A stretch of DNA of 64,000 nt from an uncultured Gammaproteobacteria bacterium (lineage in GTDB: Bacteria > Pseudomonadota > Gammaproteobacteria > Pseudomonadales > Pseudohongiellaceae): NCBI GenBank assembly GCA_913060695.1, contig CAJXUA010000004.1:148612-212611 (forward strand), in the 5' to 3' direction. The position numbers and the translations under genes were made by a program. Positions 19,068-30,294 of this stretch are shown in pieces (positions within the stretch are counted from its first letter, which is position 1; every line of letters starts with the position of its first letter). The notes under the pieces were generated by a model. It was not told where the DNA came from, did not search any database, and was given only the letters and a program-made list of their open reading frames with translations.

Positions 19068-19427
19068 ATGAGCGCACAAGCCAACAAAATCAATGTCAGA
19101 TTGAACGCCAGACGCAGCAGCGAGCCGGTCTCGGTCTACGCGTGGTCCGCGCTGTTCTCTCCGCGCATGATCGCCATCGCGCTACTGTTGATATTCGTAT
19201 TGGCCTCCGGTGTTTCTGTTGTCTATACCACTTTCAAAAGCCGTTACCTACTAAACCAATTGCAGCAGCTAAAAACTCAGCGCAATGAGTTGCAGGTGCA
19301 ATGGGGGCAGTTGTTGATCGAGCAAAGCACCTTCAGTTTAGAGAGTCGTGTCGAGCGTAAGGCTAGTGAAGAGCTGGCTATGACGACTCCCAAAATCTCA
19401 GAGATAGTCATGGTGAGATATGAGTGA
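19068..19427 (+). CDS. ftsL: Cell division protein FtsL
   Basis: FtsL is a bitopic divisome protein that with FtsB and FtsQ activates FtsW-FtsI. The product is 119 residues. A cytoplasmic N-terminus of about 38 residues precedes one transmembrane helix (about 40-58) and a periplasmic leucine-rich coiled coil (LLNQLQQLKTQRNELQVQW). It overlaps ftsI by 8 bases, implying translational coupling. The identification is secured by position between rsmH and ftsI. Confidence 0.93.
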   Translation: MSAQANKINVRLNARRSSEPVSVYAWSALFSPRMIAIALLLIFVLASGVSVVYTTFKSRYLLNQLQQLKTQRNELQVQWGQLLIEQSTFSLESRVERKASEELAMTTPKISEIVMVRYE

Positions 19428-21159
19428 TTCTAAGCAAGCACACAAGCCACTAACTTGGCGTTTGTACCTGATCTTCGTGGTCATGGTGCTTTGTGTTGCG
19501 GCTATCCTGTGGAAGCTCACCTCATTGCACGTGCTGCAGAAAGACTTTCTGCAAGGGCAGGGCGATGCTCGCACCATTCGCACCGAGCCTCTCTCGGCCA
19601 ATCGCGGCATGATTACGGATCGCAATGGCGAGCCTTTAGCTGTGAGCACCCCTGTGAAATCGATTTGGGTAAACCCTAAAGAGATCTCCCAGGAGCTGCG
19701 CGATATCGAATTGCTATCCAAGGCACTGCAGATCGAGCCCCAAGTACTAGCTACTAATATCGCCGCCAACGCTGATAAGGAATTTCTCTTCGTTAAGCGC
19801 CGCATGTCCCCCGTAGAGGCGGAGAACGTATTGGAGCTTGGTATCGAGGGGGTTTACTCGCGTCAGGAATATCAACGCTATTACCCTCAGGGCGAGATTG
19901 CGGCGCATGTTGTGGGTTTCACCGATGTTGATGATGAGGGGCAAGAGGGCCTAGAGCTTGCCTTCGACAGTTGGCTGCAGGGGATTCCTGGCAGGCAGCA
20001 GGTAATGAAGGATCGTCGTGGCCGCATTATTCGCGAGCTCGATACGCTTGCACCTGCGCAGCCTGGTGGAACACTGGAGCTGAGCATCGACTTCCGTCTG
20101 CAGAATCTTGCTTATAAAGAGCTGAAGTCCGAGTACATGTTAAGAGGCGCGCGTTCCGCCTCCGTGGTCGTGATGGATGTCGCTACCGGCGAAGTGTTAG
20201 CGATGGTCAATCAGCCTTCCTACAATCCCAATAATCGCGGCACCATAACGGACTTCAGCGCGCTGCGTAATCGCGCTATGACTGACTTAGTGGAGCCGGG
20301 CTCTACTGTTAAGGCATTTACCGTCGCGGCCGCATTGGAGTCAGGACTGTTCACTCCCGAGACCTTGGTGGATACCAGTCCTGGTCGCATCCGTGTGGGC
20401 CGTGACTATGTGACCGATGCGACTACTCGCGCGATCAATCATGGGGTGCTCACGGTACAGGGCATCATCACCAAGTCGAGCAATGTGGGCGCTACTAAGC
20501 TCGCGCTGGCGATGGGTCACGAGCAATTAAGGAATGTACTGGAGCGTGTCGGATTCGGCACCGATACCGGTTCGGGCTTCCCTGGCGAGCGTAGCGGAGT
20601 GCTTCCCAATCATCGTATCTGGCACGACATCGAAACGGCCACGCTTTCCTATGGCTATGGCTTGTCAGTCTCTGCTCTGCAGTTGGCGAGCGCCTATACC
20701 ACCTTAGTGAGTGGCGGCATCAAGAAGCCCGTCTCAATGTTGAGGCTAAGTCCTGAGAAAGTAGCGGCATTGCCAACGGAGCACGTCATTCGCGAAGACA
20801 TCGCGAGGAGCGTCATGGCAGCGTTGGAAACGGTAGTGGATAAGGAGAGGGGCGGCGGCGCGACTGCGGCGAATGTGCCCTTCTATAGCGTTGCCGGTAA
20901 GACGGGCACCGCACACGTTGTTGGTGCGAATGGCTATGAAAGTAACATCTATAACTCCTTATTTGTGGGCTATGCCCCTGCCAGTGATCCCCGTGTTGTG
21001 GTGGTAATCATCATGAATGAGCCTGGCGGCACCGAGCACTATGGCAGTCAAGTAGCGGCGCCCTTGTTCTCGCGCATAGTCACTGGGGCCATGCGGATTT
21101 TGAATGTGACACCCGATCGACTTGACGATACGCAACTACTGAAACTGAGCGCGCGCTAA
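19420..21159 (+). CDS. ftsI: Peptidoglycan D,D-transpeptidase FtsI (PBP3)
   Basis: This is the septal class B penicillin-binding protein, which cross-links peptidoglycan with its glycosyltransferase partner FtsW. The product is 579 residues with one N-terminal membrane anchor (about 14-32) and a pedestal domain. The transpeptidase domain carries the catalytic motif STVK (Ser295), SSN (353-355) and KTG (494-496). It overlaps ftsL, and murE begins 13 bp after it. Confidence 0.98.
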   Translation: MSDSKQAHKPLTWRLYLIFVVMVLCVAAILWKLTSLHVLQKDFLQGQGDARTIRTEPLSANRGMITDRNGEPLAVSTPVKSIWVNPKEISQELRDIELLSKALQIEPQVLATNIAANADKEFLFVKRRMSPVEAENVLELGIEGVYSRQEYQRYYPQGEIAAHVVGFTDVDDEGQEGLELAFDSWLQGIPGRQQVMKDRRGRIIRELDTLAPAQPGGTLELSIDFRLQNLAYKELKSEYMLRGARSASVVVMDVATGEVLAMVNQPSYNPNNRGTITDFSALRNRAMTDLVEPGSTVKAFTVAAALESGLFTPETLVDTSPGRIRVGRDYVTDATTRAINHGVLTVQGIITKSSNVGATKLALAMGHEQLRNVLERVGFGTDTGSGFPGERSGVLPNHRIWHDIETATLSYGYGLSVSALQLASAYTTLVSGGIKKPVSMLRLSPEKVAALPTEHVIREDIARSVMAALETVVDKERGGGATAANVPFYSVAGKTGTAHVVGANGYESNIYNSLFVGYAPASDPRVVVVIIMNEPGGTEHYGSQVAAPLFSRIVTGAMRILNVTPDRLDDTQLLKLSAR

Positions 21160-21172
21160 TGGGTGCGGTGCA

Positions 21173-22723
21173 ATGAGACTAGCGGAAAATATTGTGTATA
21201 CCTCGACACTTGAACAGCTACTTGACGGTATTGCGGACTTGCCTAGCGATCTGCCAGAGCAGTTCGATGTGCGCATAAGTGGTGTGCAGTTGGATAGTCG
21301 TCAGGTCCAGCCTGGGGATCTATTCTTCGCCTGTTTCGGGAAGAATCACGACGCACGTGACTATATAGACGCAGCGATAGAGCGCGGGGCGGTAGCAGTT
21401 CTAGCGCACGCGGGTGGCAAGTGGCAGGGCGCTACAGTCCGAAACGGCGTGATCGTTTTGGCCATCGATGATCTTGCCGCAAGAACAGGCGTGATCGCGA
21501 GCCGTTTCTTCGATGAGCCTAGCGCGACGATGTCGATGATCGGTGTCACGGGTACTAACGGTAAGACTAGTTGCACACAATTCATTGCCCAAGCCTTGAA
21601 CTCGATGCAGCGCTGCTGTGGAGTGATCGGGACTTTAGGTATCGGCGTGCCGCCAGAGCTGAAAGACTCTTCTTTCACCACGCCGGACCCCGTGCAGGTG
21701 CAAGCAGCCTTAGCGGAACTGCGTAAGAAAGGTGCCGAAACGGTCGCTATGGAAGTGTCCTCGCAGGGCCTACATCAGTACCGAGTCAATGGTGTGCGTT
21801 TCGACGTAGCGGTGTTTACGAACCTCACACGCGACCATCTGGACTATCACGGCAGCATGGAAGACTACGCAGAGACTAAGCGCAAGCTCTTCATGTTTGC
21901 GAGCCTGCGTAGTGCAGTCGTCAATATGGACGACTCCTTCGCAACGCGAATCTTGAACAGCTTAGCGCCGAGCGTGCGCAGCTATACCTACAGCGTAAGT
22001 AATAGTAATGCGGATGTGTATGCAATCAAGCTGGAGCGCAGTCGCGATGGTTTCAAGGCGCTCATCCATACCCCCTTCGGCGACGGCGAGCTAAGTGGCG
22101 TGTTGCTTGGCACTTTTAATTTCAGCAACTTGATGGCGGTGCTCACAACGCTGATTGCGACAGAGAGTGCTCGCACCGATTTTAAGTTAGACCTTCTGCT
22201 GGAGCACCTGTCTCGTCTAGAGCCAGTGTCCGGGCGTATGGAGATCGTAGGCGATAGTGGTGATATCACCGCAGTCGTGGACTACGCACACACACCGGAT
22301 GCGTTACGCGTTGCACTGCTTGCGCTGCGCGAACACTTCACAGGGCGCATCTGGTGCGTCTTCGGTTGCGGCGGCAATAGAGACCAAGGCAAGCGACCCC
22401 TGATGGCAGAGATGGCGGAACAATTTGCGGACATGCTGATCGTCACTGATGACAATCCGCGCACCGAGATTGCGGACGAGATCGTACGACAAATCCTGCT
22501 GGGAATAGAAGATAACTCGCGCGTGCTCGTAGAGCGCGACCGCGCCAAAGCGATCGAGAGTGCAATCATTGGCGCGAGTGCGGGTGACGTTGTCCTGATA
22601 GCGGGCAAAGGGCACGAGAATTATCAAGACGTGAACGGCCAGAGAATGGCGTTTAGCGATGTAAAACAGGCGCGAATAGCACTTAGCAAGCGTCAAGCAA
22701 ACCCACAGAAAGGGAGCGAGTAA
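21173..22723 (+). CDS. murE: UDP-MurNAc-L-Ala-D-Glu:meso-diaminopimelate ligase MurE
   Basis: This cytoplasmic ATP-dependent ligase adds the third residue of the peptidoglycan stem. The product is 516 residues. The P-loop is GVTGTNGKTS (about 124-133) and the substrate-selecting motif DNPRTE (about 427) is the form that recognises meso-diaminopimelate, so the wall is DAP-type. It lies between ftsI and murF, with 4 bp to murF. Confidence 0.98.
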   Translation: MRLAENIVYTSTLEQLLDGIADLPSDLPEQFDVRISGVQLDSRQVQPGDLFFACFGKNHDARDYIDAAIERGAVAVLAHAGGKWQGATVRNGVIVLAIDDLAARTGVIASRFFDEPSATMSMIGVTGTNGKTSCTQFIAQALNSMQRCCGVIGTLGIGVPPELKDSSFTTPDPVQVQAALAELRKKGAETVAMEVSSQGLHQYRVNGVRFDVAVFTNLTRDHLDYHGSMEDYAETKRKLFMFASLRSAVVNMDDSFATRILNSLAPSVRSYTYSVSNSNADVYAIKLERSRDGFKALIHTPFGDGELSGVLLGTFNFSNLMAVLTTLIATESARTDFKLDLLLEHLSRLEPVSGRMEIVGDSGDITAVVDYAHTPDALRVALLALREHFTGRIWCVFGCGGNRDQGKRPLMAEMAEQFADMLIVTDDNPRTEIADEIVRQILLGIEDNSRVLVERDRAKAIESAIIGASAGDVVLIAGKGHENYQDVNGQRMAFSDVKQARIALSKRQANPQKGSE

Positions 22724-22727
22724 TCCT

Positions 22728-24086
22728 GTGATTGGCAATATGACTCTTTCGCAAATTAGCACTGTAGTGGCCGGGCAACAGCTCGGCGCTGACGTGCGCT
22801 TTGCGGGAGTTTCAACCGATACGCGCACATTACAGGCCAATGATCTCTATGTTGCTCTCGTCGGTGAAAATTTCGACGGAAATGATTACGTGGCTCAGGC
22901 TTTCGAAAAAGGGGCATGCGGCGCGGTGGTTTCCCGAGATACAGGCATAGATCGACCACAGTTGCGGGTTAAGGATACGACAATAGCGTTGGGCGAGATC
23001 GCAAGGCTCAATCGTTTGGCCTCGTCTGCACGGGTAATTGCGATCACTGGCAGTCAAGGTAAGACCACGGTTAAGGAGATGATCGCCACTATCCTCCGTG
23101 TAGAGAACCGCGTGTTGGTGACCAAGGGTAATTTCAATAATCATATTGGCGTGCCATTGACACTACTAGAGCTCGATGCAAAGCACGACTGCGCAGTGAT
23201 CGAGCTCGGCGCTAGCGGCCTAGGTGAGATTGCCTATACGGTGCGGATGGCGCTACCCCATGTGGCGGTGCTGACGAATGCGGCGGCGACACATATTGAA
23301 GGGTTCGGCGACATTGATGGGGTTGTCCGTACTAAGGGCGAGATCATTGATGGTCTGCAGGAAAACGGTGTGGCAGTGCTCAACGCCGAAGACCCGCATT
23401 TTTCTGTATGGGCAGAACGTGCGGGCAAGAAACGCATGGTTAGCTTCGCAGTCGATGCGGCAGCAGATTACCGTGTTGTGGATTTGCAGATGGACGCGCT
23501 TGGCGCGAGCCACTTTATTCTGTGTAGCCCTATTGGTGAGGTCAAAGTGAGCCTCGCTCTGGCGGGTAAACATAATGTCCTCAATGCGGTGGCCGCAGCG
23601 GCGGCGAGTATAGAAGCAGGCGCAAGCCTTGTGGCCGTAGTGCAAGGACTTGCCCAGGTTCGTCCAGTGGCGGGCCGCCTAAGCCAGATGTCTGGAATCG
23701 CTGGTGCCATCGTCATCGACGACAGTTATAACGCGAGCCCTTCCTCGTTTCGCGCCGCCATCGATGTATTGGCAAGCAGCGCCGGGAATCGAGTGCTGAT
23801 AGTGGGGGACATGGGTGAACTCGGCATGCAAAGCGAGCAGGCTCACACCGAATTGGGTCTCTATGCAAAGCAATGTGGCATAGACGCGCTCTGGGCGACA
23901 GGTACGTATAGCGCATTGAGCGCCGCAAGTTTCGGAGAGAGGGCGCATCACTTCGCAACGCAGGAGGCATTGATTCGACACGCACAGGAAAACTTAGGCA
24001 AGGGTGATGTAGCGCTCGTGAAAGGCTCGCGCAGTGCCGCCATGGATCGCGTAGTCGAACAAATCAAAAAGGGAGAGTCCGCATAA
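22728..24086 (+). CDS. murF: UDP-MurNAc-tripeptide:D-alanyl-D-alanine ligase MurF
   Basis: This adds D-Ala-D-Ala to complete the UDP-MurNAc-pentapeptide. The product is 452 residues from a GTG start (MIGNMTLSQ); the internal ATG four codons later is a possible alternative. The ATP-binding loop is [13 protein letters not shown] (about 105-117), and [18 protein letters not shown] is a MurF-typical segment. Its stop overlaps the mraY start by one base (TAATG). Confidence 0.98.
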   Translation: MIGNMTLSQISTVVAGQQLGADVRFAGVSTDTRTLQANDLYVALVGENFDGNDYVAQAFEKGACGAVVSRDTGIDRPQLRVKDTTIALGEIARLNRLASSARVIAITGSQGKTTVKEMIATILRVENRVLVTKGNFNNHIGVPLTLLELDAKHDCAVIELGASGLGEIAYTVRMALPHVAVLTNAAATHIEGFGDIDGVVRTKGEIIDGLQENGVAVLNAEDPHFSVWAERAGKKRMVSFAVDAAADYRVVDLQMDALGASHFILCSPIGEVKVSLALAGKHNVLNAVAAAAASIEAGASLVAVVQGLAQVRPVAGRLSQMSGIAGAIVIDDSYNASPSSFRAAIDVLASSAGNRVLIVGDMGELGMQSEQAHTELGLYAKQCGIDALWATGTYSALSAASFGERAHHFATQEALIRHAQENLGKGDVALVKGSRSAAMDRVVEQIKKGESA

Positions 24087-25168
24087 TGTTGGTATGGCTA
24101 TCGACTTATTTAACGCAGTTTGAGAGCGGTTTCGCAGTGTTTCAATACATCACTGTACGCGGCATATTTAGCATCATTACTGCTCTGCTGATATCTCTAG
24201 CGATTGGTCCCTATATGATTCGTCGTCTGAATTCACTGCAGATCGGACAGGTCGTGCGCGACGATGGTCCGAAGAGTCATTTCAGCAAAGCGGGCACGCC
24301 GACCATGGGTGGCGCCTTGATTATAGTGAGTATGCTTTTCAGCACCTTGCTGTGGTCAGATCTTAACAACCACTATGTGTGGATCACCTTAATAGTGACG
24401 GTGCTATTTGGCGCCATCGGCTGGGTAGATGACTACCGTAAGGTGTTCGAGAAGAACCCTAAGGGTTTGCCCGCGCGTTGGAAGTATCTCTGGCAGTCCG
24501 TGGTGGGTTTAGGAGCTTCGGTGTTTCTCTATACCTCTGCAATCGGGCCTGCGGAAACACATTACATCGTGCCTTTCTTTAAAGATGTCTCGATCAACAT
24601 CGGCGTCCTCTACGTGGTGATCTCCTATTTCGTCATCGTCGGTAGCAGCAACGCGGTTAACTTGACCGACGGTCTCGACGGGCTAGCGATACTGCCGACC
24701 GTAATGGTGGGTGGCGCGCTTGGACTCATCGCCTATCTATCGGGGCACGTGGAGTTCTCTGACTATCTGCGTATTCCCTATGTGGCTGGCGCGGGCGAAT
24801 TAGTAATCTTCTGCGGCACTTTAGTTGGTGCAGGGCTCGGTTTCCTCTGGTTCAACACCTACCCTGCGCAGGTCTTCATGGGTGATGTGGGTGCACTGGC
24901 ACTTGGCGCAGCCTTGGGTGTGGTCGCCATTATCGCGCGTCATGAGATCGTGCTGTTCATAATGGGCGGCATTTTCGTAGTAGAGACAGTCTCTGTAATC
25001 CTACAGGTTGGCTCCTTCAAATTAACGGGCAAGCGAATATTCCGCATGGCTCCGCTGCATCACCATTTCGAACTCAAGGGCTGGCCAGAGCCGCGCGTCA
25101 TCGTGCGCTTCTGGATCATTACTGTAATGCTAGTCCTAATCGGGCTCGCGACACTGAAACTACGCTAG
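24086..25168 (+). CDS. mraY: Phospho-N-acetylmuramoyl-pentapeptide-transferase MraY
   Basis: This polytopic membrane enzyme transfers phospho-MurNAc-pentapeptide to undecaprenyl phosphate, making lipid I. The product is 360 residues with about ten transmembrane helices. Conserved catalytic and substrate segments are [30 protein letters not shown] and [11 protein letters not shown]. It is translationally linked to murF and followed by murD after 16 bp. Confidence 0.99.
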   Translation: MLVWLSTYLTQFESGFAVFQYITVRGIFSIITALLISLAIGPYMIRRLNSLQIGQVVRDDGPKSHFSKAGTPTMGGALIIVSMLFSTLLWSDLNNHYVWITLIVTVLFGAIGWVDDYRKVFEKNPKGLPARWKYLWQSVVGLGASVFLYTSAIGPAETHYIVPFFKDVSINIGVLYVVISYFVIVGSSNAVNLTDGLDGLAILPTVMVGGALGLIAYLSGHVEFSDYLRIPYVAGAGELVIFCGTLVGAGLGFLWFNTYPAQVFMGDVGALALGAALGVVAIIARHEIVLFIMGGIFVVETVSVILQVGSFKLTGKRIFRMAPLHHHFELKGWPEPRVIVRFWIITVMLVLIGLATLKLR

Positions 25169-25184
25169 TAAAAGGGAAAGATAA

Positions 25185-26534
25185 GTGACTCAGGCGAATC
25201 GAATCATAGTGGGCTTAGGAACGACAGGATTGTCGTGCGCCCGCTATTTGCATTCGCTAGGTGAGTCATTCCAAATTGTCGACAGCCGAATGAACCCACC
25301 AGGCCTTGCTCAATTACAGACGCAATTTCCTGAGGTACAAGTGACACTCGGCGAGTTCTCCGCAGAATTGCTTTGCTCGGCCAGCGAGCTAATTGTTAGT
25401 CCTGGCATCAGCATACACAGCCCCGCTATTGAAGCGGCGCGAGCGGCGGGTGTTGCCATCAGTGGCGATATCGATATTTTCAGTAAGGCTGTAAGCAAGC
25501 CCGTAGTCGCGGTTACCGGTTCGAACGGCAAGAGCACGGTGGTGACGTTACTCGCGGCGATGGCGACAAAGGCGGGTTTGCGGGTCGGTCTTGGGGGCAA
25601 CCTGGACGGCGCGCAAGCGGCACCGGCTCTGGACCTACTGCGTCAGGATGTGAAAGATCTCTACGTACTCGAATTATCTAGTTTTCAATTAGAGACCACT
25701 GCCTGTCTCGCGGCGCGCGCGGCAGTTATTCTCAATGTCAGTGACGATCATATGGATCGCTATGCAGATAAGCATGAGTACGAGGCGGCCAAGCAGCGAA
25801 TCTTCAACGGTGCGCAGAGCGCGATAGTGAATCGCGACGAGTCTGCTAGCACACCTTGGGATAAGGAAGCTGTCATCGCATCGAGCTTCGGCATGAGCAA
25901 GCCTGCGCAAGGGCAGTGGGGCGTGATTGAGCAAGATGGAGAGCCAGCACTCGCATGGGGCGATGAGCCCGTGCTGCGTGCTCACTCACTCAAGATTGCC
26001 GGCAAGCATAATCTTGCTAATGCATTAGCGGCGCTCGCCCTTGGTCAGGCCATCGATCTGCCGCGACAGGCTATGGTTGAGGCCCTACAGGAATTCCCGG
26101 GCCTTCCGCATCGCTGTCAGTGGCTGCGCAATCTGCGTGGAGTCGATTATTTTAATGACTCGAAGGGCACCAATGTGGGCGCCTCTATCGTGGCGATCGA
26201 GAGTCTTGGCGAGATGCTCAAGGGCAAGCTGGTATTGATCGCAGGTGGCGTCGACAAAGGCGCAGACTTCTCGGTCATGGCGCCGGTCGTCGCGAAGTTC
26301 GTGAAGCTCGCCATCTTGATTGGCCGCGATGCGAAGAATCTTGCCAACGCATTCAAAGATAGTATTGAGATCGTCTTTGCTAGCACTTTGGTTGAGGCCG
26401 TGAATATTGCCGCCGAGCGTGCAAGTGAAGGAGATGCCGTACTCCTTTCGCCAGCCTGCGCGAGCCTCGATATGTTTACTGATTTCACCCATCGTGGTCG
26501 CGTGTTCGAAAGCGCAGTGGAGGAGTTGCCATGA
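25185..26534 (+). CDS. murD: UDP-MurNAc-L-alanine:D-glutamate ligase MurD
   Basis: This adds D-glutamate to UDP-MurNAc-L-Ala. The product is 449 residues from a GTG start. Three Mur-ligase domains are visible: an N-terminal Rossmann domain beginning IIVGLGTTGLSCARYL, a central ATPase with VTGSNGKSTVVTLL (about 110-123), and a C-terminal domain with LIAGGVDKGADF and LLSPACASLDMF. It overlaps ftsW by four bases (ATGA). Confidence 0.98.
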   Translation: MTQANRIIVGLGTTGLSCARYLHSLGESFQIVDSRMNPPGLAQLQTQFPEVQVTLGEFSAELLCSASELIVSPGISIHSPAIEAARAAGVAISGDIDIFSKAVSKPVVAVTGSNGKSTVVTLLAAMATKAGLRVGLGGNLDGAQAAPALDLLRQDVKDLYVLELSSFQLETTACLAARAAVILNVSDDHMDRYADKHEYEAAKQRIFNGAQSAIVNRDESASTPWDKEAVIASSFGMSKPAQGQWGVIEQDGEPALAWGDEPVLRAHSLKIAGKHNLANALAALALGQAIDLPRQAMVEALQEFPGLPHRCQWLRNLRGVDYFNDSKGTNVGASIVAIESLGEMLKGKLVLIAGGVDKGADFSVMAPVVAKFVKLAILIGRDAKNLANAFKDSIEIVFASTLVEAVNIAAERASEGDAVLLSPACASLDMFTDFTHRGRVFESAVEELP

Positions 26535-27718
26535 GCACGCCTTCTCTATCAGTTTACGGCACGATTGCCGGTCGGCAAGCGCCTAGTTTCCAGCTGAACC
26601 TGTTGCTAGTCATTATGTTCCTGTTGATGACTATTGGCTTGTTGATGATGACCTCCGCCTCGGTGGAGATTGGCAATGGTCAATATGGCGATCCCTTCTT
26701 CTTCCTAAAGCGCCAATTGTTCTTCACAGCGCTTTCCATTGTTATCGTAATCGTCACCTTGTCAGTGCCTCTGCATTTCTGGTACTCGGTAAGTGGTCCA
26801 CTGTTGCTAGTCTCATTCGTTCTACTCGGCATGGTGTTAGTGCCGGGCATCGGTAAAGTGGTCAACGGTAGCGCGCGCTGGATCGACTTAGGGTTCTATA
26901 ACTTGCAGCCCTCTGAGATGGCCAAGCTATTCATCGTGTTCTATTTTGCGGCCTATCTAGAGAGACGCCGCAGCGAAGTCATCAACTCATGGATTGGATT
27001 TTTCAAGCCGATGCTATTGCTTGCGGCAGCGATCGTCCTACTACACTTCGAGCCGGATCATGGCGCTATGGTCATCATGATTGGCACTTGCTTTAGCATG
27101 ATCTTCCTCGCGGGTGCCAAGTTGCACCGCTTCTTGCTAGTGCTGCTTTGCTGTCTTTCAGCGGTCGTCGTATTGGCCATCATGAAACCCTATGTATTGG
27201 ACCGCTTCTCGTCTTTCTTGAATCCTTGGGCTGCAGAGTATGTCTACGGAGAGGGCTATCAATTGACGCAGGCGCTGATCGCCTTCGGTCGAGGTGGCTT
27301 CTTCGGAGAAGGCCTCGGGAACAGCATCCAGAAACTCTACTTCCTGCCCGAGGCCCACACAGACTTCGTTCTAGCGATTGTGGCCGAGGAGTTTGGCTTG
27401 GTCGGTGTTACGACGATCATTGGTCTGTTTACTGCGCTTGTTGCGCAGGCTTTCGCGATCGGTCGTCGAGTTGAAGCGACAGGCAATCTCTACTCCGCCT
27501 ATGTGGCTTACGGCATCGCTATGCTCTTCGCCTGTCAAACGCTAATCAATGTGGGTGTCAACATCGGCTTGCTGCCTACTAAAGGTCTAACGCTGCCTTT
27601 CTTAAGCTATGGCGGCAATAGTCTCTTGGTCAGTTGTTTCATGGTCGCCATCTTGGTGCGCATTCAGTTCGAGTATGCGCAGTCTCAATCTCCTGAACTG
27701 CAAAGGGGGCGCCGCTGA
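26531..27718 (+). CDS. ftsW: Septal peptidoglycan glycosyltransferase FtsW
   Basis: This SEDS-family polymerase makes septal glycan strands with FtsI. The product is 395 residues with about ten transmembrane helices. Family features are HFEPDHGAMVIM, which carries the catalytic aspartate region, and LPFLSYGGNSLL near the C-terminus. It overlaps both murD (ATGA) and murG (TGATG). Confidence 0.98.
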   Translation: MSTPSLSVYGTIAGRQAPSFQLNLLLVIMFLLMTIGLLMMTSASVEIGNGQYGDPFFFLKRQLFFTALSIVIVIVTLSVPLHFWYSVSGPLLLVSFVLLGMVLVPGIGKVVNGSARWIDLGFYNLQPSEMAKLFIVFYFAAYLERRRSEVINSWIGFFKPMLLLAAAIVLLHFEPDHGAMVIMIGTCFSMIFLAGAKLHRFLLVLLCCLSAVVVLAIMKPYVLDRFSSFLNPWAAEYVYGEGYQLTQALIAFGRGGFFGEGLGNSIQKLYFLPEAHTDFVLAIVAEEFGLVGVTTIIGLFTALVAQAFAIGRRVEATGNLYSAYVAYGIAMLFACQTLINVGVNIGLLPTKGLTLPFLSYGGNSLLVSCFMVAILVRIQFEYAQSQSPELQRGRR

Positions 27719-28821
27719 TGCTGGACAGTAAGCAAGCCCTAGGCACGGTGTTGATCATGGCCGGTGGTACCGGAGGGCACATTTTCCCTGCGCTAAGCAT
27801 CGCTCGGCATTTGCAGAGCAAGGGCTACCGCACTGAATGGCTAGGCACGCCAAGAGGCCTAGAGGTTGATGTGCTGCGCGACACGGATATTCCGCTGCAT
27901 CTGATCGACGCTCAGGGACTTAGGGGCAAGGGTTTGTTGAGGGTGTTGACCGCGCCATTCATGATTGCATCAAGCGTTCTGCAGTCATTGCGTGTTATCC
28001 GCGCCGTGCGTCCATGTTGTGTATTGGGCATGGGGGGCTACGTCACGGGCCCAGGTGGGGTGGCGGCAAAATTATCAGGTCGCAAGCTTTTGATTCACGA
28101 ACAGAATGCAATTGCTGGTTTTACTAACAAGCTCTTGGCGCGTATCGCGGACACTGTAATGGAGGCGTTTCCCGCTACCTTCTCTGCAAGTGTGGGTGCC
28201 TTGTTGACCGGAAATCCAGTACGTGTCGAGATCAGTGCGTTGCCACTCAAGCAAGAGAGTGAGACAAAGTCAGCCCTCAAGATACTCATTATCGGAGGTA
28301 GCTTAGGCGCTGTCGCGATCAATGACTTGATCCCGCAGGCCTTGCTAAAGTTTACGGCTCAAGAGCGGCCGCAAGTATGGCATCAGGTAGGTAAGAACAA
28401 TGTCGATAATGCGGCGCAGCGCTATCGCGATGCGGGTATCACGCTCGACGAGAAATGCAGAGTCGAACCCTTCATTGCGGATATGGCCGCAGCGTATGGA
28501 TGGGCGGACTTGGTGCTGTGCCGCGCCGGCGCAACCACTGTCAGTGAAGTGGCTGCTGCGGGTTTGCCCTCGATTTTAGTGCCGTTCCCTTATGCCGTAG
28601 ACGACCACCAGACTCGCAATGCGCAGTGGCTTAGCAATGCCGAAGCCGCGGTGTTGATTCAGCAGCGCGATCTAAGTGCAGCGGACCTCGCTGGGCTCTG
28701 GGAACAGTTTCAGCAAGACCGGAGTGTCTTGAGCAAGATGGCAGAGAAGGCTCGTGCGCTTGCGCACTTCAACGCCAATGATCTAGTGGCCACGCAATGC
28801 ATGGAGGCCTGCAAAGGATAA
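27718..28821 (+). CDS. murG: UDP-GlcNAc:lipid I N-acetylglucosaminyltransferase MurG
   Basis: MurG converts lipid I to lipid II at the inner face of the membrane. The product is 367 residues with a GT-B fold. Diagnostic loops are MAGGTGGHIFPAL (about 14-26), IGGSLGA and the UDP-GlcNAc-binding segment CRAGATTVSEVAAAGLPSIL. It is translationally coupled to ftsW and is followed by murC after 6 bp. Confidence 0.98.
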   Translation: MLDSKQALGTVLIMAGGTGGHIFPALSIARHLQSKGYRTEWLGTPRGLEVDVLRDTDIPLHLIDAQGLRGKGLLRVLTAPFMIASSVLQSLRVIRAVRPCCVLGMGGYVTGPGGVAAKLSGRKLLIHEQNAIAGFTNKLLARIADTVMEAFPATFSASVGALLTGNPVRVEISALPLKQESETKSALKILIIGGSLGAVAINDLIPQALLKFTAQERPQVWHQVGKNNVDNAAQRYRDAGITLDEKCRVEPFIADMAAAYGWADLVLCRAGATTVSEVAAAGLPSILVPFPYAVDDHQTRNAQWLSNAEAAVLIQQRDLSAADLAGLWEQFQQDRSVLSKMAEKARALAHFNANDLVATQCMEACKG

Positions 28822-28827
28822 ACGCTT

Positions 28828-30264
28828 ATGAGCACAACGATTAGACAGACTAAATCCAGCAAAGTACCCGAGATGCGTCGTATCAAGACGATTCATTTCG
28901 TGGGCATAGGAGGTGCCGGTATGTGTGGCATCGCAGAGGTATTGTTGAATCAGGGGTATTCGATTACGGGTTCCGATATTAAGGCGTCGGCTGTCACACA
29001 AAGACTGGTTGGTTTGGGCGCAAAGGTATTCGTTGGGCATCGCGCAGAGAATGTCGAGACGGCGGATGTCGTGGTCTACTCAAGCGCGGTGAATCCACAG
29101 AACCCAGAATTAGTGGCGGCACGCGAGGCGGGCCGTCCTATTATCCCACGTGCGGAGATGCTTGCTGAGTTGATGCGTTACCGTCATGGCATCGCGATCG
29201 CTGGCACCCATGGTAAGACCACGACTACCAGCCTAGTCGCCTCGATTTTTGCGGAAGCAGGGCTAGACCCAACCTTCGTAATCGGCGGTTTGCTCAACAG
29301 CGCGGGCGCGAATGCGCGCCTAGGTGAGAGCCGCTACTTAGTGGCGGAAGCCGATGAAAGCGATGCCTCTTTCCTGCATCTACAGCCGATGGTCACGGTG
29401 GTCACGAATATTGATGCGGACCATATGAGTACCTATGGCGGCGACTTCAACAAGCTCAAGAAATACTTCGTCGAATTCCTGCATAACCTTCCGTTCTATG
29501 GCTTAGCAGTTATGTGTGTCGATGACCCAGTTGTAGCAGAGATTCTGCCACAGGTAGCACGGCCGACACTGACCTATGGATTCTCTGAGGGCGCGGATTA
29601 TCGAATTCATAATCTAGAGCAAGACAGGCAGTTCACAAGTTTTGAGATCTCACGCCCAGAGCGCAGCGGCAATCTACATGTGAGTCTGAATATCCCAGGG
29701 CGTCACAACGCACTCAACGCCGCTGCAGCAGTGGCGATAGCCAGCGATGAGGGCATAAGCGACGAGCACATTTACGCAGGCCTTAGTAAGTTCCAAGGCG
29801 TAGGGCGCCGGTTTGAGATTCAGGGCAACTTTCCAGTGCGCGATGGCACAGCAATGCTGCTCGATGACTATGGACATCACCCACGCGAAGTCGCAGCGAC
29901 TATAGCCGCCTTGCGTGGTGGATGGCCAGACTCTCGCGTCGTGATGATCTATCAGCCGCATCGCTACTCACGCACTAAGGATCTCTACGAAGATTTTGTA
30001 ATCGTGTTGTCGGACGTCGATGTCTTACTGATGTTGGAAGTGTATTCAGCTGGAGAGGAAGCAATCCCAGGTGCGGATTCGAGAAGCCTTTGTCGTAGCA
30101 TCCGCGCCCGCGGGAAGGTCGACCCGGTGTATGTGCAGGACGAGGAAGATATTCGCAAGGTTCTAACAGAGGTGCTACGTGATGGCGATATCGTGATCAC
30201 ACAGGGAGCCGGCAGTGTCGGGGCTTTAGCTAAACAACTGAGTGAGCAGGGGCTCATCCTTTAA
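28828..30264 (+). CDS. murC: UDP-MurNAc:L-alanine ligase MurC
   Basis: MurC starts the stem peptide by adding L-alanine to UDP-MurNAc. The product is 478 residues. The N-terminal nucleotide-binding motif is [17 protein letters not shown], the ATP loop is [17 protein letters not shown], and [14 protein letters not shown] marks the C-terminal domain. The first 15 residues before [11 protein letters not shown] look like an extension, so the internal ATG at 28873 is a possible start. Confidence 0.98.
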   Translation: MSTTIRQTKSSKVPEMRRIKTIHFVGIGGAGMCGIAEVLLNQGYSITGSDIKASAVTQRLVGLGAKVFVGHRAENVETADVVVYSSAVNPQNPELVAAREAGRPIIPRAEMLAELMRYRHGIAIAGTHGKTTTTSLVASIFAEAGLDPTFVIGGLLNSAGANARLGESRYLVAEADESDASFLHLQPMVTVVTNIDADHMSTYGGDFNKLKKYFVEFLHNLPFYGLAVMCVDDPVVAEILPQVARPTLTYGFSEGADYRIHNLEQDRQFTSFEISRPERSGNLHVSLNIPGRHNALNAAAAVAIASDEGISDEHIYAGLSKFQGVGRRFEIQGNFPVRDGTAMLLDDYGHHPREVAATIAALRGGWPDSRVVMIYQPHRYSRTKDLYEDFVIVLSDVDVLLMLEVYSAGEEAIPGADSRSLCRSIRARGKVDPVYVQDEEDIRKVLTEVLRDGDIVITQGAGSVGALAKQLSEQGLIL

Positions 30265-30294
30265 CGCAATGCTCCGCGAGAGCAGTGACAAACT